Assembly (NCBI RefSeq): GCF_964340395.1
Contig: NC_135562.1
Location: 9,364,134-9,428,133, forward strand
Origin: Glandiceps talaboti
Taxonomy: Eukaryota > Hemichordata > Enteropneusta > Spengelidae
DNA: 64,000 bases
Direction of reading: 5' to 3'
The notes under the pieces were generated by a model. The model saw only the letters and a list, made by a program, of their open reading frames with translations. It did no database searches and was not told where the DNA came from. Shown piece after piece: positions 1 to 13,949 of this stretch. The position numbers were made by a program, and so were the translations under genes. Numbering within the stretch: the stretch's first letter is position 1; each line of letters starts with the position of its first letter.

Positions 1-864
1 AGGGTCAACAGTTTGTGATTCTATATCTGTAACTGAATGTAAGATTTTGTGATGGCACACAGTAGTACATATGTTGGACTGTGTTGGTTTTTGTTTTGTT
101 TTTGTTTTTTAAACTACACGTCATAAGAGAGATTCAAATGTTGAAGTAAAAGCTGAAATATTTAAATTAACTAAAATAGAAGAAAGGGTGTTTATGCCAT
201 GCAGTCATAATTTTGGTCAATTACTGCATTTTTTGTAAGTTATCGTGTTATGTATACATCATTTGTATTTTCGTATATGTATCTTGTGTTATCCAAAGTG
301 TGTAGGCAATAGTTGTTCACATCATGACCAACTTTACAGTTTCAGAGATGAGGCAAAAACAGTTATGGAACATACACGTAGACCAGGTCAGATCAAGTAG
401 GTAGGAAAGAGGAAATCTGTTTAGAATTGTTAACTTGATTTCAGTAACTCGGACATAGTTTGCCAGACTGTCGAAAGTATTTTATCAGATCAAGGTGGTT
501 GAAATGCAGAAACTCGTCTAGAATTGTTTACTTGATTTAAGTGACTCAAACATATAGTTTACTAGATTGTCAAAGTCTTATCAGAGTTGTTATCTTGATT
601 TCAGTAACCCAGACATAGTTTTCCACATAGTCAAAGTCTTGTATCACATTTCTATGTCAGAATTTACTATTTTCAATGTGAATGTCATATAAAATAATGT
701 ATGTTCAAAATATTCAATAGACAAGTTTTACAACTGTAAATAATTGTTGCGTCTATGATTTGACCATTTTTGATAGAAAACAACTTGCAGTTCATCTGAC
801 GCTTTAGTAAACTAGGGTCGTCATGAGGAGAATATATTGTTCATGGTTCCAAGAATCAATAGGA

Positions 865-960
865 CAGTAAAATATAGTTACTTTGGAATGGTAAATTGGA
901 AACGAATGTGATGTCGCATTCGTGTGCAATTTACCGTTCCAAAGTAATTATTTTGTACTG
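865..960. repeat. Short foldback (MITE-like) element
   Basis: Two arms of about 45 bases are inverted copies of one another. The left arm carries TTACTTTGGAATGGTAAATT and the right arm its near-perfect reverse complement, with a tiny loop near 911. The match extends to the outer CAGTA/TACTG ends. Confidence 0.7.
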
Positions 961-1599
961 ACCTAGGGTCCTCCTGTTGTGTGCTATGAATTAGGATATA
1001 CATTTGTACACATAGCACATACAAGTCAAGTCGAATACATTCAAACAAAAATATCAGATAGTCAGGTCTCACGGCTATCGTTGTCGACACTCTCCCGATC
1101 GCTTGCTATTTGCTTGTCCATGATCGATGAACAGAAGTTGCCACAATAATTAATATTTCAGTGTACAAGTACGTTGACTTTAATGCCAACCTGACTAGTG
1201 TTTTCCAATTTCAATCAAATAAAGTCAATTTTACAAAAACTTTGATATATTTGAAGTATAGTTTTGAAAGCCTGTATCCCACAAAATACATTCCATTAAT
1301 TTATTAAAAACATGCAAAACAAAACGGAAAATTTTAAAATCATGACTTTTTTTGATCGTAATTACTATATATCTCTGTTCTACAATTATTGCAAGACGTG
1401 AACAATTCACAACAACGGCGTCATAAAATGTTGAAATTCCAGTTGCAATTTTTTTGTTTCCAAAAAATCCCAACATTGATAGTAACCCCGCTAGTCTTTA
1501 CCCAAGATTTGATTTGATTCAAAGTGTAATAGTTTACTCTGTTGAGAAAAGAGCACATTTTTGTTGAGTGAATTTTACTACAATACCAGAGTTACTCTA

Positions 1600-2066
1600 G
1601 AGTTTCAATTACCAAACCAGAGTGACTATAGAGTTTCAATTACTACCAAACCAGAGTGACTGTAGTTTCAATTACTACCAAACCAGAGTGACTGTAGAGT
1701 TTCAATTACTACCAAACCAGAGTGACTATAGAGTTTAAATAGGCAGCATGAGGTTTTTTACATCTCGCAAGTTTTTAGTTACAAATCACACAAAACAAAA
1801 TACAGGCCTTGATAATAGTACAAGCATGTCAGGTGATACATTTTATCTCACTGTGAACACAAATCAACATCACTGTCTGATGAAACAAGGAAGATTCAAA
1901 CACAAAACTGTTTATTTGTGTTCACAGTGAATTAAAATGTAACATTTCATGTGCTTGTGAGCTATCAATGCCTAATCTTGTTTGTATAATTTTAAACAAA
2001 AGATGTATGCGAAAACACCATGTCACCTAATTGAAACTCTATAGTTTCTCTGATTTGGTAGTACCT
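1600..2066. repeat. Foldback element with tandemly repeated left end
   Basis: An inner palindrome spans 1821-1957, with arms meeting at ACTGTGAACACAAAT and its reverse complement. The outer flanks are also inverted: a unit containing ACCAGAGTGACTATAGAGTT at 1600-1740 matches inverted sequence at 2033-2066. On the left side this end unit is repeated in tandem four to five times at about 34 bp. Confidence 0.6.
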
Positions 2067-2796
2067 TATTTGAAGGACAGTGGTCCTGAGTGATGTTATA
2101 AAACTTCGGTTTATTTACTCTGCATCAGTCACTTTAACTCATTCTATGTACCACAAAGTTCCTTATATATTAACATTATTTTGTAACAAGTGATACAGCT
2201 CATTTCATGTTACCATTCAGTGGATCTGTTTGATACAGCCATGCAGAAATCAAGAACTGTATATTCTACACTAAGAAAGCAATTTCTTGCTACATTTTGC
2301 GTAAATGAAATAAAATGTAATGCCACTAGACGCAGATACGCAATTATCTGTGTTGTGAAGATTGCACGACACTTAATTTCGTCTAGACAAAATGTTACAG
2401 CAATGTGTTCACTCCATCTTGTTGTCTTTGAAGTGTAGCAGGTACAGTTTCTTACTGGTTTCTGTATGTTTATATCTAATAGCCGTTGAACAGTAACTTG
2501 AAGTGGGCTGTAGTAGTGTCGGATGTGAAAAGATTGTATCAGTCAACAAAGCAGTTCGATTTTAGACAATATTGAAAGGAATATATATTCATACTGTACA
2601 CGTAGAGTTTGATGTTTAATAGTTTGCCTGTCTCTTTATTCTGTAATTTCACATGTGCTGAAGGAGATATTTTTATGATAGGAAATAGATGAACAATAAA
2701 TCATACATTGAACATTTTTTATCAAAATCTCCCTACTTTTTGTGGAATAGTTTTTACTGAACCAGTACAAGGGCCTAAGGGCTAGTGATTTCATTG

Positions 2797-2800
<4 letters not shown>

Positions 2801-2826
<26 letters not shown>
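2801..2826. repeat. (TG)n microsatellite
   Basis: A run of about 12 TG dinucleotides. Confidence 0.9.
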
Positions 2827-2827
<1 letters not shown>

Positions 2828-2868
2828 TATGCATACAATATAATACCCAGCCTTTGCATATAGGAGCC

Positions 2869-2956
2869 TAGTCTCGGTTACCCAGCCTCTTGTCGTTGAG
2901 GGCCTAACCCCCAGCAGAGTCTGGGAAAATACAAGGATGCTGGGTAACCGAGACTA
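2869..2956. repeat. Short foldback element
   Basis: Perfect 18-base inverted ends: TAGTCTCGGTTACCCAGC on the left and its reverse complement on the right, about 50 bases apart. Confidence 0.75.
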
Positions 2957-3750
2957 ATAAGAGCTGGGTTTCTGCTAACATTTGGGGTCAGTTTTTTTTG
3001 TGGGTGTGTTTTTTTTGTTTGTTTGTGTATTTTTACCACAAATATAGTTGCCATGAAGCTAAAGGTCACAATGTTAATATGCGTGCGTACATTGCACACA
3101 ATGATAGTGTTTGACATGTGTGCAAGGTTTGGTTGAATTTGAGTCATGGCTGTCTGATGTATGGCTGTCCATGAACAGACTGACATGGGTTATTCGTATA
3201 GCCCCCATTCCAGCGTTGCCCGTTTGGGGTAATAACTTTTAAGTTAACAATTTTCAACTATTTCACACCATGGTCCTGTTTGTGAATGCAAACTTACTGA
3301 CAAACACAGAGAAAAGTACAAACATACGCAAAATGTAAGTGTAAGGAAACTTTATTTACAGAATAACACAAAATATTGACAATATTGTACACTTGCACAT
3401 TAAGTAGTATAGATACCAGATGTGAAATAAGATTGACATGCTAATTAGCCAACATTAATATGCAAATAAGATTTCAGCTAATCACAATTCACTTTGTGGT
3501 AGGGTATGGCATCAGTGTTTTTGTTAAGGGTGATAAATTGATCAAATCTCTGAGTTCATCACAACTTTAACCAGTGTTCTGAGCAACAAATATTGTACAA
3601 GATGTTGGGAAAATCTATGCAAGTTTTAGCAACTCCTCCTCCGTTACTAGGGCTACCAAACCTTAGCAAATGCACTGTACATAAAACTGCAATATATACA
3701 AAACTTGTCATGTTTTATGTGAACAGCAGTCCTTCTGCTAATGTACAAAT

Positions 3751-3826
3751 TGCCGTGTCAGTGCAGTTAGATTGTATCTACTATACAATTGCGTAGCAGA
3801 TACAACCTTACTGCACTGACATGACA
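3751..3826. repeat. Short foldback element
   Basis: Arms of about 29 bases. The left arm contains GTCAGTGCAGTTAGATTGTA and the right arm is nearly its reverse complement, separated by an 18-base loop. Confidence 0.75.
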
Positions 3827-3966
3827 AAATAGCATCTCATTACATGACATGGAATTTAAGTAGTTTATTTTTGGCTTGGCGATACAGATACCAGAATGTT
3901 TTCTTACATACGGAGAGTAAGTAGGTAAAATTTACAAAAGCTACCCATGCCTTCTTGCAGGGTCCA

Positions 3967-3967
<1 letters not shown>

Positions 3968-4005
<38 letters not shown>
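3968..4005. repeat. Poly(C) homopolymer
   Basis: An uninterrupted run of nearly 40 C. The exact length is likely to be unreliable in any assembly. Confidence 0.9.
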
Positions 4006-4008
<3 letters not shown>

Positions 4009-4564
4009 TATGGTTTAAATGAAAACGATCTACATTTGACCAGATATCCTGTGTCAGTTTCTTGGGTTACTGGAGCCTTAACAAAAACACTAAACTTAAT
4101 ACAAAAATTTTGAAATTACATGTTACATATCTTTTCTGTAAAAATCAACAATATACATTTTATCATTATATAAAGATAAAGAAACTATTTCTCTGAGAAT
4201 GTATGTGATTTGAAAGTTGAGAAATCTTTCTTTTACGAAGAATGATTCTCAATAATCTATATCAAGTTACATGTCTGAAATTGCTTAGAGGTGACATTGC
4301 TATTGCAAACGGCTATAAACCAAATTTTCAAAGTACAAGCCTGTCACAAAGTCAGTCTGGTAACGTGACATTGTGCCACGCTATCAGTGAAGTGATAGCC
4401 AAGTGTGGCATGAGACCTTGAACCTTACAGACTATCTGAATGTCTGTAGATATCGCATTTCTCTACTCTGTCCAGTACAATTTAGATTGATGAAATACAT
4501 TATTCCATCATAGTGTACTAAGTATGGAAATCTATGCAAATTTATCAAGGTATCACCTCTGTTA

Positions 4565-4785
4565 CTGTAACCCAGAGACTTGGCCATCTGACTTGACATA
4601 CTGGCTTGACTGTATAGCTCAGAGACTTGGCTATCTGACTTGACAAACTGCCTTACTGTATAGTCCAGCGACTTGGCTATCTGACTTGACATACTCACTT
4701 GCAGAGACTTGGCTATCTGACTTGACATACTGGCTTGAAAGTACAGCCCAGGGACTTGGCTATCTGACTTGACATACTGGCAAAC
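4565..4785. repeat. Minisatellite, unit about 50 bp
   Basis: Four to five diverged units share CAGAGACTTGGCTATCTGAC followed by TTGACATACTGGC. A single related unit lies at 24877-24915 in SGK3 intron 1, so the motif is dispersed. Confidence 0.75.
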
Positions 4786-5352
4786 AACATTGCCAAGCTA
4801 GAGAACCAAGTCTCTTTTCTACTTGTTTCATCATTGTGAACAATTCAGATATATTCTTCTTAGGATAATTTATGTGTCAGCAAGGATAGTGGCTAGAGTA
4901 GCACAGTGTTTCACTGAGATGTTGAACATTTGTGATCACACTGATGTGAAAGTTGATAAATTCTTGGTAACTGTAATAGCTTTTTACCTCAAGCTAGAGA
5001 GTCAAAATAAAACAAGGTCGACTTATTCTTATGCGTGCCTATAGTACACATGCGCCTGTAATGCATGGCAAGCGCATGCAGCAGAAGTTGTGGTATCGAC
5101 CAAGAAATCAAATTTTCATTATTTTTATGATGCTCTTATTCTATTTCAACTACCGAGAATTCATTATCGTTTTGCAATGAAATATACTGATGTCTGAATA
5201 GACATGTGGACGGTGTGGTGTGTACACTGTAACCTACTAGTTAGAATAGATCTAGACACTGATATAGTTTACTGTATAGATTGTAGTTGTTCTGTACAAG
5301 ACTTCATATTTACACAATGTCTATGTAACATTTGTACTGACTCTGCCATCTG

Positions 5353-8300
5353 TCAGTATTCTGGTCCTTCATTGATGTCCATGTCTTGATCCTGTTGAAC
5401 AACGACAACAACATTGTTGATAATTATATTCAAATAATAAAAATAATTTATGGATAATGGTATTTTAGTCGAATAAATAAATAAATAAACACAGTTCAAT
5501 TCATTCCCTATCATATAGGTGGTTTTGTCTGTCTGATTTTGGACACTTTATTTTTTTATCAGAGTGTTGTTTCCTACTAGGCTTATTCATTCCTTTTTGA
5601 GTCCATTCCAGGATCTTAGTTTGTTGGTAGAAAAGTTTTCATGGACGTTGTACTAGCACTTTACATTCTAGATAGTTTACTACGATAGCTTGTCGGTAGA
5701 AAGCTTTCCATGGTTGTACTATCACTTTACATTCTAGATAGTTTACGAGGATAGCTTATCTGTAGTAAGTGTTCCATGGTTGTACCAAAACTTTTCACTC
5801 TAGAAAGTTTACGGGAATAGCTTGTTGGTAGTAAGTCTTCCATGGTTGTACAAACACTTTATCTTACCTGATTGAGTTTCTTAAACTCCACAACCTGTGC
5901 AAAGATGTACTCTAGAATATGTTTGGCATCACGGCTATCAGCAGGCAGTTTACTTGATACACCCAGGATATCTCCACACTCACGTACATAATATTCCAAG
6001 TCATCATCCGTACCTACGATAGAATGAATGATCACATTTATGTTATAATGAAACCTAGGAGAGTATTCACCCCAACATGTTGTTGCCATGCTCTGGGATA
6101 TTATCTAGCAGTTCCAAATTCTGAGCACTGATTTTGTACTTGTGTATTTTTTGGTCAAATCACTCGGCCTTCATCAGTTGTTATTGTACAAGGTTATTAA
6201 AGTAACATAAACTTGAATATGACGATGTTTTTATTATGGGCAGTAAGCAATTAAAAATCTATTGAGGTTCCCCAGTCACTTTATACAGCTGTACACATAA
6301 TATTGAACTTAAATCCAATCAGTTAATTTTTGGGTCCACACCCTAAACTCTGTGCCCAAAGTGATCATGATCTGTTACTGTACATCTTATAGATAAAATT
6401 GACCACAAAATAACATGTCCAATGTCGAATTATTGGTATTGTAACAATTTTCAAGGAATATATTGTTGGTTGTCTGACTGAAAAAATAATACTTCAGTTA
6501 CAGCTAGTGTTGCTTTAATACATTGATTGATTTTCATTGTAAAATACGTTTTGCCAAGTGACATCAGAGAAGATAGTACCGGTACTTACATTTGTTGGTA
6601 ATTTGTGCCAATCGAACTTTTTCTGACGAGAACTGTTCATCCAAGTCAAATAAATCAAGTGATGGGGGCGGCAACTCACGGAATGTAGGAGGAAAGACCT
6701 TGAAGACACAAAGAAAGACGAATCAAGAAATGAAGACTTCTTACAAGAAAATGTCACTTGAAGGATGCTGGGTCCAACCTTCAAATTGATAACTGCTTTA
6801 ATGCCAAGATACATGATGCAGTTTTGTAGGCAATTAATCACATGCTATGAGGCAAGCAAGCATGATTGAGAGAACACACAGGGCAACAGGTCTTTCCAAA
6901 ATATTAAACTGAGGCTGTGTTGATCCTATACTCTAACAAGGAGACTGTCTGTTGGAATACTTACTGCTGGTTGTAGTGGTGGTAATGGTGTTTCAAACTG
7001 AGGCTGTATTAGCGTTAGTGATTCATGTTTGACACCAAGCTGTTCATATGCTCTGAAATAAACACAAAATTTATAGCAGTCAAACAATTAATTCTCATTT
7101 TTTACATGATTTAAATCCATTATTATTTATAGCATATTCATAATTTTGATTCAAATATTATCAGGTATTTAACTGCATGGCTCATATCAATCCATCTATG
7201 ACTCAAACTAGAGTACTGTACATAATAAACGACACCATTTTCAGGTATGACATAATAAACTACACCATTTTCAGGTGTGAGTCAAATAATATTAATAACA
7301 ACTGGGAGTTCTTGTGAGTTATCACATATACTGATATAGCCCTGAGACTTGTCTCCCAGTTTTACTATCAAAAGAAGTTCTCTACACACTCTTCAGATAG
7401 CAACACCAAGAAAATTCTATGGGCAACATAACATATTATGGGATAGGGGAACAACAAATTTTGATCTGAAAAGAAATTATTGTGTGTCAAGGCTTAGTGA
7501 GTCAGAAGTCAGATTTTAATTTTTTTCCCAATAATGACAACTTAAATTTAAAACTAGCTTTCATTATTTCATATTTTGTTATATTTCTTGAGAGTGGACG
7601 TAATATATTGTACTTACTTGATGACTTTAGGTACAACACTCGTATCCATCTTATACAGTGATGTGTTAAATAAGGTATTAAAATCTCTTGGACTATCGTC
7701 ACTTTCTTGAAGACAAACACGTAATCTTTCTGCTAATTTGGCTGTGTCTGGTAACATATTGTAATCTGAGATCTGGACATAAAGCGAGAAGATAATGTAG
7801 TCAGATGTCAAAGGTCACGTATAAAGAATCTAATTCCAAGCTAATTTGGTTGTCAGGCATGAGTAAAGCACATGCAATAAATTCATATATGTGATGTCAC
7901 AGGTTACGTAAAGAATCGAATTCCATGGCTAATTTTGTGTGTCTGGCATGATGAGTAAAGCACATACAATAAATTCATATATGTGATGTCACAGGTTACG
8001 TAAAGAATCTAATTCCAAGGCTAATTTGGATGTGTCAGGCATGATGAGTAAAGCACATACAATAAATTCATATATGTGATGTCACAGGTTACGTAAAGAA
8101 TCGAATTCCATGGCTAATTTTGTGTCTGGCTACATATTCTCATTTGAGAGATCTACAAATAAAGAAATAGATCATTTCATATGTGAAAAGGATATATTAA
8201 GAATGTCATTCCAAGGCTAATTTGATTGCATATAGTAACACACTAAGTATTTCTGCCTTGCATCTACAAGGGAAAAATCAACACACTATGCATTCAGTTT

Positions 8301-10552
8301 ATGCATGACCACAAAGATTATGTTAAGAATCCAATTCCAACACTAATTTCACTGCCTATAAATATTGCAGTCTGAAGATATGTAAAATACACAAATTAGG
8401 CATCTATTCCTACTAAGTGTTCATATCATAGTAGGAGAACCTGGGATTGAATTATGGGCCTTTAAGAGTGCCTACCTCTGGGTCTTCAGCATCAATGGCA
8501 TTCAGGACAATGTCATCTGTTGTTAACCATTGGAATATTACATCTTGAATCTTGGCGTTCTCTTCCTTATCAATGTACTGATCACTTAACATATGGACAG
8601 ATCCCAAAACTGCCAGTTTACCCTTTGAATACTGTGAGGTACAAAATAATATAACACACTGTTACTTTGTGTGAAATGCATACAAACAGAATTTGAAACA
8701 AAGCCTCCTTATTTTCAGACTCAGATTCACTTCTGTTCAAGTAGAGCTAAATATGCTTGAATGAAATATGAAACTTTGATTTGAAAAGTGCCCAATACAA
8801 ATCTGGACATTTACGTTGTTTTTTTTAGTCTAGTAAGTATATGTTATTTGCCAAATACCGTTCCATATCTTGCTGCGAGAGGTAATTTTTCTGGTATAAC
8901 GGAGAGCCGTTATACCAGAAAAATTACCTCGAGCAGCAAGATGTGGAACAGTATTTGGCAAATAACATACTTATACGTCACCTGCGACTATGAATTCATT
9001 TTTGAATGTCTAAAAATGCTGTTTCATGTTAAAATAAAATCACTTCCGCGTTATACTGTTGAGCGTAGTATCATGCACCTCTCTGGTAACTGCAATGCGG
9101 TTGTTTACATGTCAGCCTTAACTTTATCATCCAATTAGAGTGCGCGTTTGCTCAGTAGTATGACGTATTGTTTACTATTTGCATATCACTCAGCGATATA
9201 TTCAAACTTATAACCATCAGCAGAAAAATGAGTGCGTCTTTGTTTTGCGTACTGTATTCCATTAAATGTACATAAATGTTCGTGATATACTTTGTTGTTC
9301 TAGTTAAGCAAAAAATGCACACTCTGTGGTGGTAATTTTGATATCCTTCATAAATTTAGGAATTCATGTTCACGATCGCGTGACGACCGTGCGTTCGCTG
9401 TATCTGGACTATCGCCGTTCTGCATGGAATTTTTGACATTTTCCCTCTGACACAAAACATACAGTTCAAAGACTTGTTACAATGTATACAACGGTGATAT
9501 TTTGTTCGATTGACAACAAATTTGGCATTGGAAATGCTGGTTATAGCTCGATCTCTAGTTGTCTGCTAGATTTGTTTACAAGGGGATGTGCAGTGATCAC
9601 GTGATACAACAAGCAAAAATACGGCTGTTGGTGAAAAATACGCCTGTGTATCTGCAGGGCTCTCAACCAATCAGAATGCGAGATTGGTGACAGGTGACGT
9701 ATAACTATACATAGTGGGCTCAATTTTCTAGGATCTCTCTCTCCACATATAGTCAAATGGACTGAAAATCTACCTAAATCTCCTGCTGGGGATAGGGTGA
9801 ACAGTGCAATGTCAGTAGTAATCCATCACACACTGACAGGCAGTGGTAATTCATTCAGAATATTTGACTATTGCAGGAACTCCACCTCCAGTCAGAAAGT
9901 CAGTCAGGTGAGGAGGACGCGATGGTAATAGAAATTAACATTACAGCCCAGATATGTGTTTCATTGATCACTGTACATGTTGAAATGTCCTCCCCTGGAT
10001 CATGAATTTTTGTAGCGAATAATTTGTTTGTTTACCTTGGATGTATGGAGTGCAAGGATTGGTCTATTCAGTGGAAAACAAACGCTACCCGTTGATAGGA
10101 CAGCTGTGGCTGGCTTAGCTACATTTAGTGTTGCACCAAATGGATACACATATGTGAGTGCCCTGGAGAAACAAAACAATGGTTGTCTGTCAAAACTGAG
10201 AAATTCAAATCAATCTCTATACTTAGTTATAGGAGAAACTGATCAGTTCTTGCTATACAAGCAAAATACAGACGTGTGGTGAAGCCATTGCGTGCTATGA
10301 ACATTTCTCATCAATATTATCTATTTACGCACATTTACACTACTTCATACCCCCCCCCCCCCATTCTCCACTGATCTATTCAGTGAAAATCAGTGTTTTT
10401 CCCACATACAGTCACATACACACACAAATAATACACATAAACACCTACACACCTACAAACACAGTGATACTCACAAACACATGGTGACACACAATAACTT
10501 ACACATGGTGACACACACCCACCCACCCAGACAAGCCCACATACATACATAT

Positions 10553-10588
<36 letters not shown>

Positions 10589-13500
10589 TTAACCAACTTC
10601 CATGACATTGATAGCATTTATAAAAGTTCTTTCAACTATTTACAAAAGAAAAAGAATGTAAACAAATGTTCTCTGATTTGTAAAAAAAATCACTAAGTGA
10701 CAAAAACTAAACAGTTTATTCACTCACTGTGAGTCATTTGAAGCATCATCTTCATTTGTACCTGGTATATGTTTACCTGCTGCCTGACTGATGGCTCTGA
10801 AACACAAAAATGGATAATTTGTGTTATTAACAACCTAAAACAGGATTATCCAGACAAATTAAGAGAATCTCTCCACATCAAAAGAAAGGGGGTGGGGGGG
10901 GGGGGGGGCAACATCATGAACATGGCAAGGGTCATACCAATTACATCATCACTACAAACCACGTCATCGTCACCAGTTTGCCCTCTAATGATAGCCAAAT
11001 TTTGATGTTGTGGGTTAGTATGATGACAACTGGCATTTCTTGTGAGTCACCACATAGTACCGGTAAGAGATAGGGGAACACCAAATTTTGGTGCATCACT
11101 AGAAATTGTGTGCGTCAGTGGCATGTCAAATGGGCACACTGAATTCGACACTACACCATGTAGCAGTAAAGTCAGCAAACAGACAGTTTGAGAAAGTCTG
11201 TTGACCTGAACAGGCGAAAGTACTTAGAACCCTTGGTCATGCATGATACAAGAACTGATTATTACTATTTCCAGATAGGAAGCCAAGCAGTTTATAACTG
11301 GTAAATAATAACAACAAATTGTGAAACATTACTGTTACTAGGAACAGAAATTATCTGACATCAGACAGAATATGAAAATGATATTTTATCACAATTTAAT
11401 GTAAATATTCCTTACTTACTCAACACTATATTTGAAATGAGAGCACTTCTTCCTGGATGGAAATATTTGTACTAACTTACCTATTAAGTACTCCATTGGA
11501 GATAAGTGCTTCTTTAGGATGGAAATATTTGTAATAACTTGTCCTTGCTACCGTATCTATTGTAGAGAAAATTTGGTATGATGTATTGGGTTAATTCACA
11601 GTAAAGTAGATTTTGAGGAATGGAAAAGATTTATGAGTTGTGTTCCAAGTCTATTTCCTTTTAAGCAGACTAACAAAAGTTACATTTTTCTGTACAATAA
11701 TACACCCTCATTAGGCCTTTAAAAAAATTGTGTGGTTCTGATTAGGTTCAATCTTAGAATAGGTGGGGTAGGTAGATTTTTGTTTTCATTTTTTAACATT
11801 TTTTTTATATACAAATGTATGTGTGAGTGTCTAGTTCAGGTAGTTACTGATGTTTCCCATATGGTCTCTGTGTTATTGGTTTCTTCCTATCACATCCATT
11901 ACAGATTGGAAGAACAGTTTTATATTGTCTTTTTAAGTTGATGTCTGTTTCTGCATCCACTATTTCTTGAGACTTCACAATTTTTGCAATTTTATTATTT
12001 CTCTCTCGAATACATACAAAAACTTGTGGGCAGTGTAAAACTAGGTGGGATCAGGAAACTGGAACCAAACAATTTTTTTTAGGTCTCAGAACAAAAACTG
12101 AATAATATTTTTGTGATAATTTAACAATATATCACTAGCGCCCTCACAATGTTTTCCTGTGATATATTTCCTATGTTTAGTGTATGTGCCCTTTCTCCTA
12201 AATAAAACAAACTTTGCTCTCAGTATCACTCACAATGTATATTCGTTGTCACCATACGTGATATTTTGGAATGACTAAAAACATCTGCTGTGTCTCTCTC
12301 TGATATTTTCACCATGACTTACCACTATTGACCATAATACCATAATCCTCCAATAGAAAGTTGATATTTGTATCAAATTTAGTTTCACCACCTTCCCCCA
12401 TCAAGACCAGTACACTACCGCCATTCTCCAAGTATGTCTTGATACAATCAAACTGTGGAGAAAAAGTATTACAGCTTGGTAAGTAAAATACATACAATCA
12501 TATAAAGTTCATCAAGTATAAAGGAATCTATAAAATTCCGATAAATATGGTACTGCAGCAGTTGGTGTTGATCAAGACTCAAAACTGGCAATTTTTTATA
12601 CAGTTTATGTAACAATCTTTATTCATCCAAATATCGGAAACTTGTTGAATGGTTGCCACATGAACAGGGTCCTAGTACCCTATCATTAAAGAAGCAGGAG
12701 AAAACCAGAGTGTCCTGGGAAAACCTGTGTTATTTGGCAGGATCAAACTGAGCATCACCCTTCTTACATACACACAAGGTTTTAATTAAACCCGGCCAAG
12801 ACTTAGTGAGTTTGAAACTCAGACTGCGGAAGAGGCATACAAGCTAACCACCTGGCCACCAACAACCCCTTAATTTTTTTAATGAAAAGTAACACTATAA
12901 CTTTGCTAAAAAATTTCAACATAAATGAAAGAAATTGTTTCATAAAAACAAGTACCTTTCATAAACATTTATAGTTTGTATCTTTATTGATTGTGATGTA
13001 TCTATTGTATATAAATCACATCATTGTAAACAAACTATCCTGGAAATTTCCTCCATCCGACTGAATGATTTGTACGATATTTTGTTGAGCCCCCAGCCAC
13101 GACTCGAAATTAACTTTTTTCTTTGGGCAGTCCTAGTGGGCTACCAGTTTCAGTAACTGGTCACCCAAGGATTGTGACCTGTAGTCCGATATTCCTGAAC
13201 TGAAAACAGATTTCCTCTATTGGAAATGCTCCCCAGTATTTGTATTATTAAAATACTTTCATTCCATACATCTTCCATCTTCATCACATAATCAGCAGTA
13301 GTCTGAGTGGGCTACCGGCTGCAAACTATGGTAGTCCCATGACCATTATTGGTAATCTGTGGGCATGGGACTACTGTTAATTTCTAGCCCTGCCAGCCAA
13401 TAAAACCATTTATAAGATGCACAGCTGCATTGCGTCTTCTAATGAAAAACAACATTTTTCATTTTGGGTTGGAACGATAACAGCTGGTTTCTCTATAGTT

Positions 13501-13882
13501 ACTACACAGTAAAGTATAAGTGAATATCATAAATATCATAAATTTGATGTGCATCCCAGGACATTGTTCAACTGTAAACATTTTATTTACAGATTCCCTA
13601 CCTCAGGTGCTGTAAATTTCTCTCTTGGTCCTCCAATTACAAATACTCTCACTGATGCAAGTCTGGCTGCGGTTATTTCCTCTTTACTCCTGAAAAAAAA
13701 AATATGTTTGATTTGAAATCCACAGAAAAAAATGTAACAAAATGAGATAAAATTAATACATACATGTAAATTTTTGTACACTCACACACTCCTGAATAAA
13801 TATATATAAATTATGTTTTGATTTGAAATCCACAGAAAAAATGTCACAAAATGAGATAAAATGAATAGATATATATTTACAT

Positions 13883-13949
<67 letters not shown>

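Larger units (their letters stand above)
1..5352. other. Non-genic DNA downstream of IFT52, repeats only
   Basis: I see no credible coding exon here on either strand; the short open frames lack splice context or family resemblance. The stretch holds several short foldback elements, a 34-bp tandem repeat, a TG microsatellite, a C homopolymer and a roughly 50-bp minisatellite, each listed separately. The 3' untranslated region of IFT52 should extend into the right end on the minus strand, but I could not pick a convincing poly(A) signal. Confidence 0.5.

Noticed and set aside
4432-4728. 98-aa minus-strand frame with repeated SQIAKSL
   Set aside because: A product of the roughly 50-bp minisatellite at 4565-4785, with no other coding signal.
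10028-10282. Plus-strand 84-aa frame
   Set aside because: It is the shadow of the IFT52 exon at 10162-10036 on the minus strand, which matches the family.
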